DNA from: Cryobacterium sp. Y50
GTDB taxonomy: Bacteria > Actinomycetota > Actinomycetes > Actinomycetales > Microbacteriaceae
Direction: 5' to 3'
NCBI RefSeq assembly: GCF_002929805.1
Contig: NZ_PJJM01000105.1
Coordinates: 186,001-250,000 of the forward strand
Length of the DNA: 64,000 bases
Below, one piece after another: positions 1 to 8,688 of the stretch (its first letter is position 1; every line of letters starts with the position of its first letter). Below the pieces are notes generated by a model that was given only the letters and a program-made list of their open reading frames with translations, made no database searches and had not been told where the DNA came from. Both the position numbers and the translations under genes were made by a program.

Positions 1-950
1 TTCTCGAGTTCGATGAACATGCCGCCGTCGCCGTTGGAGGCGAGCTCCGACGTCGCGCAGCTGATTCCGGCGGCTCCGAGGTCTTGAATGCCCTCGACGA
101 GCTTGCCCGCGAACAGCTCGAGACAGCACTCGATCAGCACCTTCTCGGCGAACGGGTCGCCGACCTGCACCGCTGGTCGCTTGGTGGGCCCGCCGGCACT
201 GAAGGTATCCGAGGCGAGAATGGATGCCCCACCGATGCCGTCGCCACCGGTGCGGGCTCCAAACAACACGACCTGGTTGCCGACGCCGCGGGCGTTGGCA
301 AGGTGCAGGTCTTCGTGCCGCAGCACGCCGACCGACAGAGCGTTGACCAGCGGGTTGCCCTGGTAGACCCGGTCGAACACGGTTTCGCCGCCGATGTTGG
401 GCAGGCCGAGACAATTGCCGTAGAAGCTGATGCCCGAGACCACGCCGTGCACGACGCGGGCGGTGTCGGGGTCGTTAATGTCCCCGAAGCGCAGGGCGTC
501 CATGACAGCGACCGGGCGGGCACCCATCGAGATGATGTCGCGCACGATTCCGCCGACGCCGGTCGCGGCGCCCTGGAACGGTTCGATGTACGAGGGATGG
601 TTATGCGATTCGATTTTGAAGGTGACGGCCCAGCCCTCGCCGACGTCGAGCACACCGGCGTTTTCGCCCATGCCGACCATGAGGTTTTTCTTCATGGCGG
701 GGGTGACCTTCTCGCCGAACTGGCGCAGATACATCTTGGAGCTCTTGTAGGAGCAGTGCTCGCTCCACATGACGGAGTACATGGCCAGCTCGCCCGATGT
801 TGGGCGGCGACCTAGAATTTCGCGAATCTTCGCGTACTCGTCGGCCTTGAGCCCGAGCGCCCCGTAGGGCTGCTCCTTCTCCGGCGTCGCAATGGCGTTG
901 GAAACGGTGTCGGCGACGCCGCGGGAAGAGGTTTTGGAAACAGCGGTCAC
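1..950 (-). CDS. purL: phosphoribosylformylglycinamidine synthase subunit PurL (N-terminal part, runs off window)
   Basis: Catalyses the ATP-dependent conversion of FGAR to FGAM in purine synthesis, together with PurQ and PurS. The first 316 codons are present; the C-terminus lies beyond base 1. The reverse strand reads [12 protein letters not shown], then [20 protein letters not shown] and [20 protein letters not shown], which are hallmark PurL ATP/FGAR-binding segments. The GTG at 950 is chosen because a GGGGAG ribosome-binding site lies just upstream (about 962-967) and the N-terminus VTAVSKTSS precedes the conserved core. purQ and purS lie about 16 kb away on the same strand, so this gene probably has its own promoter in 951-1158. 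Very sure of the family. Confidence 0.95.
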   Translation of the reverse strand, partial: MTAVSKTSSRGVADTVSNAIATPEKEQPYGALGLKADEYAKIREILGRRPTSGELAMYSVMWSEHCSYKSSKMYLRQFGEKVTPAMKKNLMVGMGENAGVLDVGEGWAVTFKIESHNHPSYIEPFQGAATGVGGIVRDIISMGARPVAVMDALRFGDINDPDTARVVHGVVSGISFYGNCLGLPNIGGETVFDRVYQGNPLVNALSVGVLRHEDLHLANARGVGNQVVLFGARTGGDGIGGASILASDTFSAGGPTKRPAVQVGDPFAEKVLIECCLELFAGKLVEGIQDLGAAGISCATSELASNGDGGMFIELE

Positions 951-1158
951 GTGTGGAATTCTCCCCGAGATAGCGGATGCTTGACCCGGCAAGTCTACCG
1001 GTCGCCTCGACCCCGTCCGCAGGCAGCGAACGGGCGATGGTGGGACGGCATTGAAACTCTGCGAATCACCTATGGCGCCGCGTGCGTGTTCGGGTGCCCT
1101 GGTCACTGTCCTCTTTGCGGGTTCGGATGATTTGAGTACCGTGTGGGAGCATTCATGA

Positions 1159-1743
1159 ATGTCTGCGACTACTCGTCTCATATCCGTCAACGATGTAGAG
1201 CGACTTGCCGACCTTCAGCTAGCTGACCGGCCCTTCTTTGCTCCGTGGGACCCAGTCCGCGCGGATCCCTACTTCACGGTTGCCGGTCAGCAGGCGGAAG
1301 TCGAAAAAGCGCTCGCTCGGCAGAGCCGGGGCGAGGCCTTGCCACACGTGATTCTCGACGAGGATGCGCAGGTTGTAGGTCAGATCACGTTCAGTGGCAT
1401 CACTTACGGCGCCTTTCAGTCGTGCAACATGGGTTACTGGGTCGCCCAAGAGAGCAACGGACGTGGCTATGCCACCGATGCAGTTCGAGCAATGACCGCG
1501 TTGGCATTCAAAGAGTTGGGCCTGCACAGGGTTCAGGCTGAGACACTGATCCCGAACGCGCGTTCTCAACGAGTCCTCGAACGCGTGGGCTTCGTGCGTT
1601 ATGGAACGGCACCCGAATACCTGAAAATAGCGGGTCGGTGGCAAGACCACCTCATGTATCAGCTACTCACCGCACCCAGATCGCAGCGAACGGCGGTCGA
1701 GGGAACGATCTGCAACGCGGCCCACTTAGGCTCATCACGATGA
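1159..1743 (+). CDS. GNAT N-acetyltransferase, RimJ/RimL type
   Basis: A 194-residue acetyltransferase of the RimJ/RimL class, which acetylates protein N-terminal amines or small-molecule amines with acetyl-CoA. The acetyl-CoA pyrophosphate loop is visible as [12 protein letters not shown] (about residues 97-108), followed by the typical C-terminal [17 protein letters not shown]. Length and layout match the family. The ATG at 1159 is preferred over the out-of-frame ATG at 1155. Its TGA overlaps the ATG of the next gene (ATGA at 1740-1743), so the two acetyltransferases are probably translated together. The substrate cannot be inferred. The tail after about residue 170 is unlike other family members and may be a secondary extension. 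Confidence 0.85.
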   Translation: MSATTRLISVNDVERLADLQLADRPFFAPWDPVRADPYFTVAGQQAEVEKALARQSRGEALPHVILDEDAQVVGQITFSGITYGAFQSCNMGYWVAQESNGRGYATDAVRAMTALAFKELGLHRVQAETLIPNARSQRVLERVGFVRYGTAPEYLKIAGRWQDHLMYQLLTAPRSQRTAVEGTICNAAHLGSSR

Positions 1744-2555
1744 CAACGAAGACTCGGCTTCTGGCCCTGTACGACGCCCAGCTTCGACTGCAGGTGCCGG
1801 AGCACCCGCCGGCAGGACAGGAATTCCACAGCGACGGACGCCTTTTGCGCGTTGCAGGGCAGAACCGCGGCTTCATCGAGACCGCACAGACGCTGCACGT
1901 CGGCGGCGTGGCATTGGACCGCCTCATCATGGAAAATCGGGACTTCTTCGCCCGCCGGGGTGAAGCTGTGGAGTGGAAGACCAGGGGTCATGATCACCCG
2001 CCGGACATCCCTGAGCACCTCAAGAAAGCTGGCTTCATTCCAGAGGAAGTCGAGACCATCATGGTCGGCGACGCGGAGCTCATGGCCGTCGCTACGGTAC
2101 TGCCCGAGGGGGTTGTGTTGCGAACGGTTCACGCGAGAAGCGACCTCGAGCGAATCTCACAGATGGAATCGGCAGTCTGGAACGAGGATTTCACCTGGCT
2201 TGCGGACGACCTTTTCAAGCAGATAGAAGCTTCGCCGGACAACATTGTCGTTTTCTTCGCTGAAGCCGGCGACCACGTCGTTTCTGCCGCGTGGCTCATC
2301 GTCAAGGAGGGTACGGATTTTGCTGGGTTGTGGGGCGGTTCAACCCTTCCTGCGTGGAGAGGAAAAGGAATCTACAAAGCGCTCGTCGCGCGGCGAGCTC
2401 AAATCGCACATGATCGAGGTGTGAAGTACCTCCAGGTGGACGCATCCGACGACAGCGAACCCATCCTCAGGCGGCTCGGATTCAGTACTCTCACGACCAC
2501 GACACCCTACGTGTGGACCCCGCATCGGCACGAAGCTGCCTCTCTGGCGCGCTGA
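1740..2555 (+). CDS. GNAT family N-acetyltransferase
   Basis: A 271-residue protein with a recognisable GNAT fold in the C-terminal half. The motif LPAWRGKGIYKALV (about 210-223) is the acetyl-CoA binding loop and ILRRLGFSTL (about 250) is the terminal beta-bulge region. The first 110 residues are less conserved and may be a degenerate first GNAT domain, as in other two-domain members. The start at 1740 is chosen over an upstream in-frame ATG (1638) because it overlaps the preceding stop in the common ATGA arrangement and removes an out-of-family extension. Substrate unknown. Confidence 0.8.
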   Translation: MTTKTRLLALYDAQLRLQVPEHPPAGQEFHSDGRLLRVAGQNRGFIETAQTLHVGGVALDRLIMENRDFFARRGEAVEWKTRGHDHPPDIPEHLKKAGFIPEEVETIMVGDAELMAVATVLPEGVVLRTVHARSDLERISQMESAVWNEDFTWLADDLFKQIEASPDNIVVFFAEAGDHVVSAAWLIVKEGTDFAGLWGGSTLPAWRGKGIYKALVARRAQIAHDRGVKYLQVDASDDSEPILRRLGFSTLTTTTPYVWTPHRHEAASLAR

Positions 2556-2595
2556 GCCAGATCCCGACCGCCGTCCCCGTCGGAGGCGGGACAAT

Positions 2596-2721
2596 GAGGG
2601 CATACGCCTTTACCTCTCGTCCTACGAGCTTGGTGAGAATCCTTGGGAGTTCACGGCCATGGTCCGCGGCAGTGGACACGGCCGGCTCATCATGAACGCT
2701 CTAGACGGGGCTGATCCTTGA
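2596..2721 (+). pseudogene. peptidase E (S51)-like N-terminal fragment
   Basis: Reading from 2596, the frame gives IRLYLSSYELGENPWEF and then GRLIMNALDGADP before a TGA at 2719-2721. This resembles the N-terminus of peptidase E/class-I amidotransferase-like proteins (RLYLSS followed by a beta-strand ending in NALD). No catalytic Ser/His region follows, and there is no start codon in frame directly before it. I interpret it as the stump of a lost gene. The match is short, so confidence is moderate. Confidence 0.4.
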
Positions 2722-2792
2722 GGTGTTGCATCGGGAGACAGCCCGTCAGATTTCCTACCTCGCGGGCCCTGGGCTCGCAGGGAGTGAGCTCA

Positions 2793-3232
2793 TTAGTTTG
2801 TGTGGCTCCGAAAACGGCACGTATCCCGCTTGCTTGTAAAGGCCGTGCGGATCCAGCGTGGAGAGAAGCATCCGCTGAGCTGACCAGTGTTGTCGTAGAC
2901 CTCAAAATTCAGAGAGCCGTCGGCTGCACGCTGAACGGTCTCTAGGGAGCGACCAGGGGCCCAGAACTCATCCGTAGACAGCCAGTCGTGGACCTTGAGT
3001 AGATCGATCCAGCTCAGGATGGTGTCGACAGAGGTTCGGCCTACGGGCCAGTGTGAGCCAGCGTCGCAAAGCATTCGGCGCCCATGACGCTCCAAGCACA
3101 CGACTGTGTGTTACTGCCCTCGGCCACCCGGATCAGCTCGTTGAAATCGAAGTCGTGGCGGTAGTGATCGACTGACCAGGCAGCACCAGAGAGGGTTCCT
3201 CCAAGGTCGTTGCGAGAGTGGGGAGGGCGCAA
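2793..3232 (-). pseudogene. decayed reading frame of unknown function
   Basis: Two overlapping minus-strand frames look like one broken gene. The first (3232 to 3041) includes DHYRHDFDFNELIRVAEG and stops at a TAG. The second (3101 to 2793) continues with SVDTILSWIDLLKVHDW and FEVYDNTGQL. A one-base shift near 3045 would join them. The residue composition (acidic, aromatic) looks protein-like, but I do not recognise a family. The rest of 2556-3280 shows no other gene. Low confidence that this was ever coding. Confidence 0.25.
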
Positions 3233-3279
3233 TGCACGCCGCTACTTGCGGATTCCGGAGCGGAAAGTGAGCGCTCTTG

Positions 3280-3653
3280 CTAGAGCGCTAAATCTCGGAC
3301 GGGCGTATCGAGCGGTAAGGCGGCTCGTGTCGCGATGTGTTCGAACGCGTCATGAACCGTTGAGAGTGCGGCCGTGCGATTGCAGACGTCCAGGTGTGCT
3401 GGTCCGTGCGTGACGATCGGTTCCAGAACGTCGTCGCCGACGAAGCGGGGCATTCCAAGATGTATGTGGAATAGGTGCGTGGTGAGGCGCCGAATTGGCG
3501 GTCTTGACCAAACGAGTCCGGTGATCCTCCGGTAGTGATGAGCAGAACTGCTTTGCGGCCGACCAGGACCGCTTGGTCGAAGAGGCCGTGATCGCCGCCA
3601 AAAACAGCTCCCATGACAAAGACTCGGTCGATCCACCCCTTGAGGATGGCCAT
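3280..3653 (-). pseudogene. NAD(P)H-dependent quinone/flavodoxin-fold oxidoreductase remnant
   Basis: The reverse strand reads AILKGWIDRVFVMGAVFGG and VGRKAVLLITTGG in one frame, then HLFHIHLGMPRFVGDDVLEP in another. Together these form the C-terminal two thirds of an MdaB/KefF-like NAD(P)H dehydrogenase (quinone). A frameshift near 3475-3490 separates the halves. The N-terminal FMN-binding part (about 75 residues) is absent: the reading frame begins three codons after the stop of the MFS gene, in that gene's frame, which suggests a deletion fused the two loci. No functional product expected. Confidence 0.7.
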
Positions 3654-3662
3654 GAGAGACCG

Positions 3663-4958
3663 TCATCCTTTTCTGATGGCCCCGACCCCCACGGCCGGGT
3701 GCCGTTCCATTTGTCGCCAAGCTCCTCCGGACAATGGACTCAGCGTGACGAGCGTGTAGACGATCGCGACGATGCCGAAGGCGACTGTTAGGCCGATCGT
3801 GTCAGCGGCGATGCCGCCGAGCAGGGCGCCGAATGGCACACCCGCCCACGCACCGGCGTTGATCAGGCCGAACACCCGGCCGCGCATGTGTTCGGGAACG
3901 CGTTCGAGTTCCACCGCGCCGAGGATCGGGTTGATCGCTCCAGCCGCCAGACCCGAGAGCGCGGTCATTGCGACGAGCACGGGCAGCGGCGCACCGACGG
4001 CGAAGGCGGCGCTCGATGGGCCGCCAGCCAAGGCGAAGCAGGCCGAGAGGGTCACGCGCCGGGGCATCCGGTGAGCGACGAAGCCGAAGGCCACGTTGCC
4101 CACCAGGGCGCAACCGCCCAGGACCGCGACCAGCAGGCCGAGCGCGGCGGCGCCGCCTAAATGATCGTTCGCGTACAGGGGCATCAGGGTCGATCCGCGT
4201 GCGGCGTCGAGCAGGTTTGTGACCAGCACGAGGCCAACGACCAACCGCATCAGCGGGTCGTGGAGGACGAAGCGGAAGCCTTCGGCCAAGTCGGCCCAAT
4301 AGGAGGTGTGGGATGCGTCAGCACTTTCGTTGCTGAGCCTGGCGGCGGCGGGCGCGGCTGCCACGAACGCCCAGGTCAACAGCGCCGAGACGGCGAATGT
4401 TGCCGCGTTGACGAAGAGGGCCACGACCGGTCCCAAAAGCGCGACGAGAAGCCCGGCGATTGTGGCGCCGATCAGCTTGGCTAAACGCTCAGAACCGTCG
4501 AGGAGCCCGACACTCTGCTCGATTCGCACGCCCGCCCGCATCGTCAGCCCGGGCAGCATGACGCGTCGGGCGGTCTGGCCCGGGGTGTCGAGAAGTCCGC
4601 CCGCGAACACCAGGATGAGAAGCGCCCAAAATGGCAGCCCTACTGTCAGCGCCAGCACCGGCATGGCCAGAACGGTGGCGCCACTCACGAGGTCCGCAAC
4701 GATCGCCGCTTGTCGGTGACCCACTCGGTCGACGACGACCCCGCCGAGCGCCCCGCCTGCCACGACCGGGGCGGTGGCGAAGAATGCCGCGATTCCCACC
4801 TCGACGCCCGACCCGCCGAGTCCGAGAACGTAGAAGGGGATGGCGAAGGCCGTGATCACGTTGCCCGTTTGTGAGATCGCGTGGGCGGCCAGCAACGCCG
4901 AGAGGGCGCCGGTTTCGCGACGGTCGCGAGGCCGCGCATCCTTGACATTCCTCCTCAT
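3663..4958 (-). CDS. MFS transporter (DHA3-like exporter)
   Basis: A 431-residue integral membrane protein with about 12 hydrophobic helices. It carries the cytoplasmic loop GGVVVDRVGHRQA after TM2 (the MFS motif A region) and the mid-protein pattern HMRGRVFGLINAGAWAG typical of the DHA3/enterobactin-exporter branch. It probably exports a drug or metabolite by proton antiport. It follows the ArsR-type regulator gene with a 12-bp gap, so the two form an operon under the palindrome at 5577-5618. The C-terminus abuts a truncated oxidoreductase remnant and its last residues may have been altered by that deletion. Substrate unknown. Confidence 0.85.
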   Translation of the reverse strand: MRRNVKDARPRDRRETGALSALLAAHAISQTGNVITAFAIPFYVLGLGGSGVEVGIAAFFATAPVVAGGALGGVVVDRVGHRQAAIVADLVSGATVLAMPVLALTVGLPFWALLILVFAGGLLDTPGQTARRVMLPGLTMRAGVRIEQSVGLLDGSERLAKLIGATIAGLLVALLGPVVALFVNAATFAVSALLTWAFVAAAPAAARLSNESADASHTSYWADLAEGFRFVLHDPLMRLVVGLVLVTNLLDAARGSTLMPLYANDHLGGAAALGLLVAVLGGCALVGNVAFGFVAHRMPRRVTLSACFALAGGPSSAAFAVGAPLPVLVAMTALSGLAAGAINPILGAVELERVPEHMRGRVFGLINAGAWAGVPFGALLGGIAADTIGLTVAFGIVAIVYTLVTLSPLSGGAWRQMERHPAVGVGAIRKG

Positions 4959-4970
4959 CGGCGGTCTTAG

Positions 4971-5558
4971 TCAGGGACGGCGATAGGCCTGGTAGACGAG
5001 CACCACGTGCTCGGCGCCATCGGCCGTGGCGGAGTTGTGGGCGACGCTCGCGTCGACCCAACGGTCGACGAAGGCTTCGAGCTCGGCCCGCATAGTGCCC
5101 AGCTCGTCGACGGTGAGACGAAGACTCCGGTCACCGCTGGCGCCGGCGGCGACCCAATCACGCGGCAGGGTAGGTGTCGCGTCGATGTAATCGGTGAAAC
5201 GGGCGGCGTAGGCCTGGGCAATGGACTTCTGCAGAACAGAGGACGCCGCCAGCTTGTCGGGGTCGTCGAGCAGATCGGCGGGCTCCCAGCTAGTCAGAAG
5301 GGTCATGGCCTTCCACCAACGTTCGCGGTGGTCGGCTCTCTGAGCCTCAGCGGGCTCGATCAGGGCGATAGAAGCAAGCTTTCCGAGGTGGTAACTGATT
5401 GTGCCGGGGGCCTCAGCGACGATGTCACCGAGCTGGGTGGCCGTCTGCGGGCCGCGCTCGCGAAGCAGACCGAGCAGACGTAGCCGGGTCGGATGCGCGA
5501 GAACCCGCATGGAGGCAGCCGAGCTGAGCGTGGTGCGTGAAGCGTCGCGGGGGGTCAT
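4971..5558 (-). CDS. ArsR/HTH_20-type transcriptional regulator
   Basis: A 195-residue winged-helix regulator. The N-terminal domain (about 8-85) contains LAHPTRLRLLGLLRERGP and the recognition region EAPGTISYHLGKL, typical of ArsR-like repressors. The C-terminal 100 residues form the extension often seen in regulators that control a neighbouring MFS exporter. An in-frame ATG at 5594 would place the start inside the palindrome 5577-5618, so I prefer the ATG at 5558, just before MTPRDASRTTL. No ArsR metal-binding CxC motif is seen in the recognition helix, so the inducer is more likely organic than a metal. It probably autoregulates itself and the exporter. Confidence 0.85.
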   Translation of the reverse strand: MTPRDASRTTLSSAASMRVLAHPTRLRLLGLLRERGPQTATQLGDIVAEAPGTISYHLGKLASIALIEPAEAQRADHRERWWKAMTLLTSWEPADLLDDPDKLAASSVLQKSIAQAYAARFTDYIDATPTLPRDWVAAGASGDRSLRLTVDELGTMRAELEAFVDRWVDASVAHNSATADGAEHVVLVYQAYRRP

Positions 5559-5576
5559 ACCGATAAAGCTATAAGA

Positions 5577-5618
5577 GCAACAGTTATTGCGCAATAGTCG
5601 TTGCGCAATAACTGTTGC
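5577..5618. promoter_or_regulatory. perfect 42-bp inverted repeat, presumed ArsR-type operator
   Basis: Two perfectly complementary 18-base arms (5577-5594 and 5601-5618) flank a 6-base spacer (tagtcg). Each arm contains ttgcgcaa. The element lies 19 bp upstream of the preferred start of the regulator gene, where a repressor would block transcription of the regulator-exporter operon. The GNAT gene at 5643 ends toward it, so it could also act as a transcript hairpin between convergent and divergent units. Confidence 0.75.
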
Positions 5619-5642
5619 TTACTTTTCCCCCCGCTCCGGCAG

Positions 5643-6035
5643 TCAACGTCGTTCGAGGAGTCGACTCCAGGCGACCTCGCGTTGGAGCTGTCCGGTTTCA
5701 GAGAAGAAGAGGCGCACCTGATGCGTTGACGCGAGCGCAACCGCGAGCTCGTCGCTATCTGCTGAAACAAATCCGACTTTCTGCCAGAACGGGCCAGAAC
5801 GTCGACTAAAAAGCCAGGCTCGACCTGCTCCTGCTCCTGCTCCTGCTCCTGCTTCGGCTTCGGCTGCGCGATCAAGAGCAAAGCGTGCCAATGTGAGGCC
5901 CACGCCCTGACCACGAAAGGCCGGATCCACGGCCACGCTGCGGTCACTTTCTGTGTCACGGGCGGTCCACAACTGTACAGAGGGCGAATCGAGCCCGCTG
6001 AGAGTGAGATCAGCGACGCGGAGGGACTCGGTCAC
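5643..6035 (-). CDS. GNAT family N-acetyltransferase, possibly shortened
   Basis: A 130-residue protein with an intact acetyl-CoA loop, SVAVDPAFRGQGVGLTLARF (about 33-52), and a terminal FWQKVGFVSAD segment. The start is GTG at 6035. It is shorter than usual: the strand that should precede SVAVDP is reduced to LWTARDTESDR, so an internal deletion is likely. A run of Ala-Gly/Ala-Glu (residues about 59-71) comes from a hexanucleotide repeat. It may be inactive. Substrate unknown. Confidence 0.6.
   Translation of the reverse strand: MTESLRVADLTLSGLDSPSVQLWTARDTESDRSVAVDPAFRGQGVGLTLARFALDRAAEAEAGAGAGAGAGRAWLFSRRSGPFWQKVGFVSADSDELAVALASTHQVRLFFSETGQLQREVAWSRLLERR
5826..5849. repeat. hexanucleotide tandem repeat (tgctcc x4)
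   Basis: Four exact copies of tgctcc inside the acetyltransferase gene, followed by a related ggcttc pair. The repeat encodes alternating Ala-Gly on the minus strand. Because the unit is six bases, copy-number change would alter length but not frame. Confidence 0.8.
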
Positions 6036-6161
6036 GGCCTTCAGATCTTGGGGAGTCGAAGGGGTCAGTGGGAGTATTTTTCCACGATATCGGTTGCGAA
6101 AAGCGGAGCCAGCCCAACTGTCAAGAGGGCCTCATGCGTTCACCAGATAGTCTTTTGTAAG

Positions 6162-6599
6162 CTACACGCCGGGGTCGACGATGCGCTCCATCCACGTCTT
6201 CGGGGTGTTCAAAGCGGTGAACCCGAGATTAAAATACAAGCCGTGTGCATCGTTGGTCGAGAGGGCGATGCGCCTCAGGCCCAGAGGATCGCATTCCTCG
6301 AGGATCCCCGCAATGGGCCTTGCCAATGCCGTGACCGCGAACTGCTGGGTCAACGGAGACATGGCAGAGCCAGGCAAGCATGACACCGTCGGTGATGACG
6401 CGCGCGTAGGCGACCTGCCTGTTGGACACGGTCTCGTACACCCCGAAGTTGCGTGAGCTTTCAATCGCTGCGTCCTGCCGTGCGCGTGATCGCATGGGCG
6501 CCCAATAGGTTTGCGCGCTGATCCAGCGCTGATCCAGCGGTGAACCTAGTCACGATCGATCTCCGAAACGTCGGATGAGGACCGATAGTTTACATTCAT
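6162..6599 (-). pseudogene. GNAT acetyltransferase pseudogene with three lesions
   Basis: From ATG 6599 the minus strand reads MNVNYRSSSDVSEIDRD, then an in-frame TAG, then VHRWISAQTYWAPM, the signature N-terminus of a common GNAT subfamily. An exact 11-bp tandem duplication (6515-6536) breaks the frame within this segment. The core VSVDPAVRGHGIGKA follows, then a second shift near 6312, after which the frame ending at 6162 continues with RRIALSTNDAHGLYFNLGF and ends WMERIVDPGV. The overall length matches the roughly 140-residue family. Clearly non-functional. Confidence 0.85.
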
Positions 6600-6737
6600 C
6601 ATCCCGTCTAATCGTGTTGACACAGGTTGTGCTGCGACCGGTCATCCGCCCGCCCGCCCGCCGAAGCTAGTGCGCTGGTCCGGTAAACCGATGCGGGTCC
6701 GTCGTTGCGATTCGCCTTGATCCGTAGGATTGCCCTC

Positions 6738-7202
6738 ATGTACGCCGCTGCTGAACTTGAAGTTCCGACCGCCGAAGACATTGAGCTCATCGAGCTCGCC
6801 CGGCGGGCGATCGACGCGAACACGGATGCTGGCCCTTATGAAGACGGCGCGCACACGATGGGCGCGGCCGTTCGTGACGCGGACGGGCGCATGTTCGCCG
6901 GGGTCAATCTGTTTCACTTCACGGGTGGACCGTGCGCCGAACTGGTCGCGCTCGGCGCCGCTCGCGCGAACGGGGGGCGAGGCATCACGACAATCGTGGC
7001 CGTTGGCAATCACGGGCGCGGTGTTGTCGGCCCGTGCGGGCGGGACCGGCAGGTTCTATTTGACTACTACCCCGGTATCCGGGTGCTGCTCCCGACCGCC
7101 GCGGGAGTGCGCGTCGTCGCCATCGAGACCCTGATGCCGTTTGCCGCCGCGTGGAGCATGGACAGTGGCGTTCAACAATTCGATGAGGAGCGTTTTCGTT
7201 GA
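6738..7202 (+). CDS. blasticidin-S-deaminase-like cytidine deaminase family protein
   Basis: A 154-residue zinc-deaminase-fold protein. GRMFAGVNLFHFTGGPCAEL (residues 51-70) closely resembles blasticidin S deaminase, with ligand Cys66 and catalytic Glu68. The second motif reads GPCGRDRQVLFDYYPGIRV (98-116): Cys100 is present, but the position of the third zinc ligand is Asp103 where the known enzyme has Cys. It may bind zinc through Asp, or be inactive or changed in specificity. ATG 6738 is chosen because it matches the family N-terminus; upstream codons from 6705 are not conserved. Likely role: deamination of a cytosine-type nucleoside, possibly an antibiotic. Stands alone. Confidence 0.8.
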   Translation: MYAAAELEVPTAEDIELIELARRAIDANTDAGPYEDGAHTMGAAVRDADGRMFAGVNLFHFTGGPCAELVALGAARANGGRGITTIVAVGNHGRGVVGPCGRDRQVLFDYYPGIRVLLPTAAGVRVVAIETLMPFAAAWSMDSGVQQFDEERFR

Positions 7203-7254
7203 CGTTGGCTGCGAACAAAAAGAGGTGGCTCCAGGGTGCCTGTAGCGTCGAGCC

Positions 7255-8112
7255 ATGCCCCGCTACGAAAGCTCCGACGGTTTCGCGCTTCACTACGATG
7301 ACATTGCGCGTGCCGATGCCGCATTTCCAATCATCCTCCTAGCCGGAGGCGCGGCCCGCCACCCCAGCTACCTGGGCGACCTGGCCGGACTCAGCGATAA
7401 GCACCGGCTGATCGTGCCTCACCTGCGCGGCGTCGGTCTGACCACAGCGCCCAGTTCGGCGGAGCGCGGGTCGTGGTGGGGGCAAGCTGACGACGTGGAG
7501 CAGCTCCGTGTTCATCTGTGCCTGGAGCGCGTTGTGCTCGTCGCCCACTCGGCCGGAACAAGGCTGGCCATCGCGTACGCCGCGCAATTTCCGCACCTCG
7601 TTGCCGCCTTGGTGCTGATCACCCCGCCGGCAGAATACTTGGTTGAAGAGCCGCCGGACGCTGACACTCTCATCGAGAAACGGCGCGGAGACTCTGCTTT
7701 CGACGCGGCACTGTTGGCCTTGCACGCCGGGCCGCAAACATCCGATGACGATGCTTTCAACGCCTGGCAGCAGAACTCAGCAGCCGTTGGTTACGCCAAT
7801 TGGGATGACGCGGAACAATTGCACGCCAAAATCGGACGCTGGAGCTTTGCCGCCGCGACGGCATTTTTTGACGTCGTTCCACCACACGACATCGCGGCAC
7901 GGCTAGGCGAGATGACGGCCCCTGTGCTGGTGATTTCTGGGACAGAGGACTGCCTCGTGGGCCTTGCACCAGTGCGGGCGCTGGCACATTTGTTTCCCGC
8001 GGGAGCCTCCGCGACGGTCGAAGCGTGCGGACACTATCCGTGGGTTGAGCAGCCAGCAGCATTCCGGCGCATTATCGATACGTTCCTTGATCGGGCGGAC
8101 AAGTCCACTTAG
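7255..8112 (+). CDS. alpha/beta hydrolase
   Basis: A 285-residue single-domain alpha/beta hydrolase. The nucleophile elbow is VAHSAGTRLA (Ser99), the acid is probably the Asp in SGTEDCLVG, and the histidine is in ACGHYPWVEQP near the C-terminus. The oxyanion-hole region is LLAGGAARHPS, replacing the usual HGGPG, so it may be an esterase or lactonase rather than a prolyl aminopeptidase. No signal peptide, hence cytoplasmic. It follows the deaminase gene by about 50 bp and could be cotranscribed with it. Confidence 0.85.
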   Translation: MPRYESSDGFALHYDDIARADAAFPIILLAGGAARHPSYLGDLAGLSDKHRLIVPHLRGVGLTTAPSSAERGSWWGQADDVEQLRVHLCLERVVLVAHSAGTRLAIAYAAQFPHLVAALVLITPPAEYLVEEPPDADTLIEKRRGDSAFDAALLALHAGPQTSDDDAFNAWQQNSAAVGYANWDDAEQLHAKIGRWSFAAATAFFDVVPPHDIAARLGEMTAPVLVISGTEDCLVGLAPVRALAHLFPAGASATVEACGHYPWVEQPAAFRRIIDTFLDRADKST

Positions 8113-8202
8113 CAGCTCCAAACTATTGACGTGGCTTCCGTCGCGGAGATCCCGTCTTACGCTTATTTTATTCGTCCCCTAAGCGGCCGCTAAGGTTGCG
8201 GA

Positions 8203-8628
8203 ATGGATACAACTCAGCGACGGCAGTATCGGTGGGCGGCCGGGTTGCTCCTTGTTCAGGGTGTGCTTATGGAAGGGGTCGTTTTCATTGGAGTTCTTGT
8301 TCTCCTCGTTCTCAAAATCCCGCAGGCATCTATTGCCGAACATGCCTATGTTTTCGCCCTTCCTTATTTGCAAGACAATCTCTATCTCATAATGGCTATG
8401 AGCGGGATTTTCGCGGTCCTACGAGTCCTCGGGGCGGTCGGGCTGCTGCGGAACCAGCTGTGGGGACTAGGGCTTTCCCTCGTCAATTGCATCGTGACGC
8501 TAATATTGATGGTCTTTTTGTTGCCCGCCGGCCTCTTAGATGGGGTGTTGTCGGGTACCGCGCTTGTGCTGATACTCTTCGCCTGGCTCGGTCATGCTCC
8601 AGACGGACAACCACGGCCCATTTTTTAA
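8203..8628 (+). CDS. small integral membrane protein, four helices
   Basis: A 141-residue hydrophobic protein with four predicted membrane segments (about 10-35, 55-75, 88-108, 113-135) and short charged ends. Arg/Gln-rich N-terminus and a Pro-rich C-terminus. I do not recognise the family and no active-site motif is visible. No partner gene is evident. Confidence 0.65.
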   Translation: MDTTQRRQYRWAAGLLLVQGVLMEGVVFIGVLVLLVLKIPQASIAEHAYVFALPYLQDNLYLIMAMSGIFAVLRVLGAVGLLRNQLWGLGLSLVNCIVTLILMVFLLPAGLLDGVLSGTALVLILFAWLGHAPDGQPRPIF

Positions 8629-8688
8629 GTGCAATATCTAGCCAGCGCATTCAATAGCGCGCCGCCATCTGTAGCGGACATAACGATA

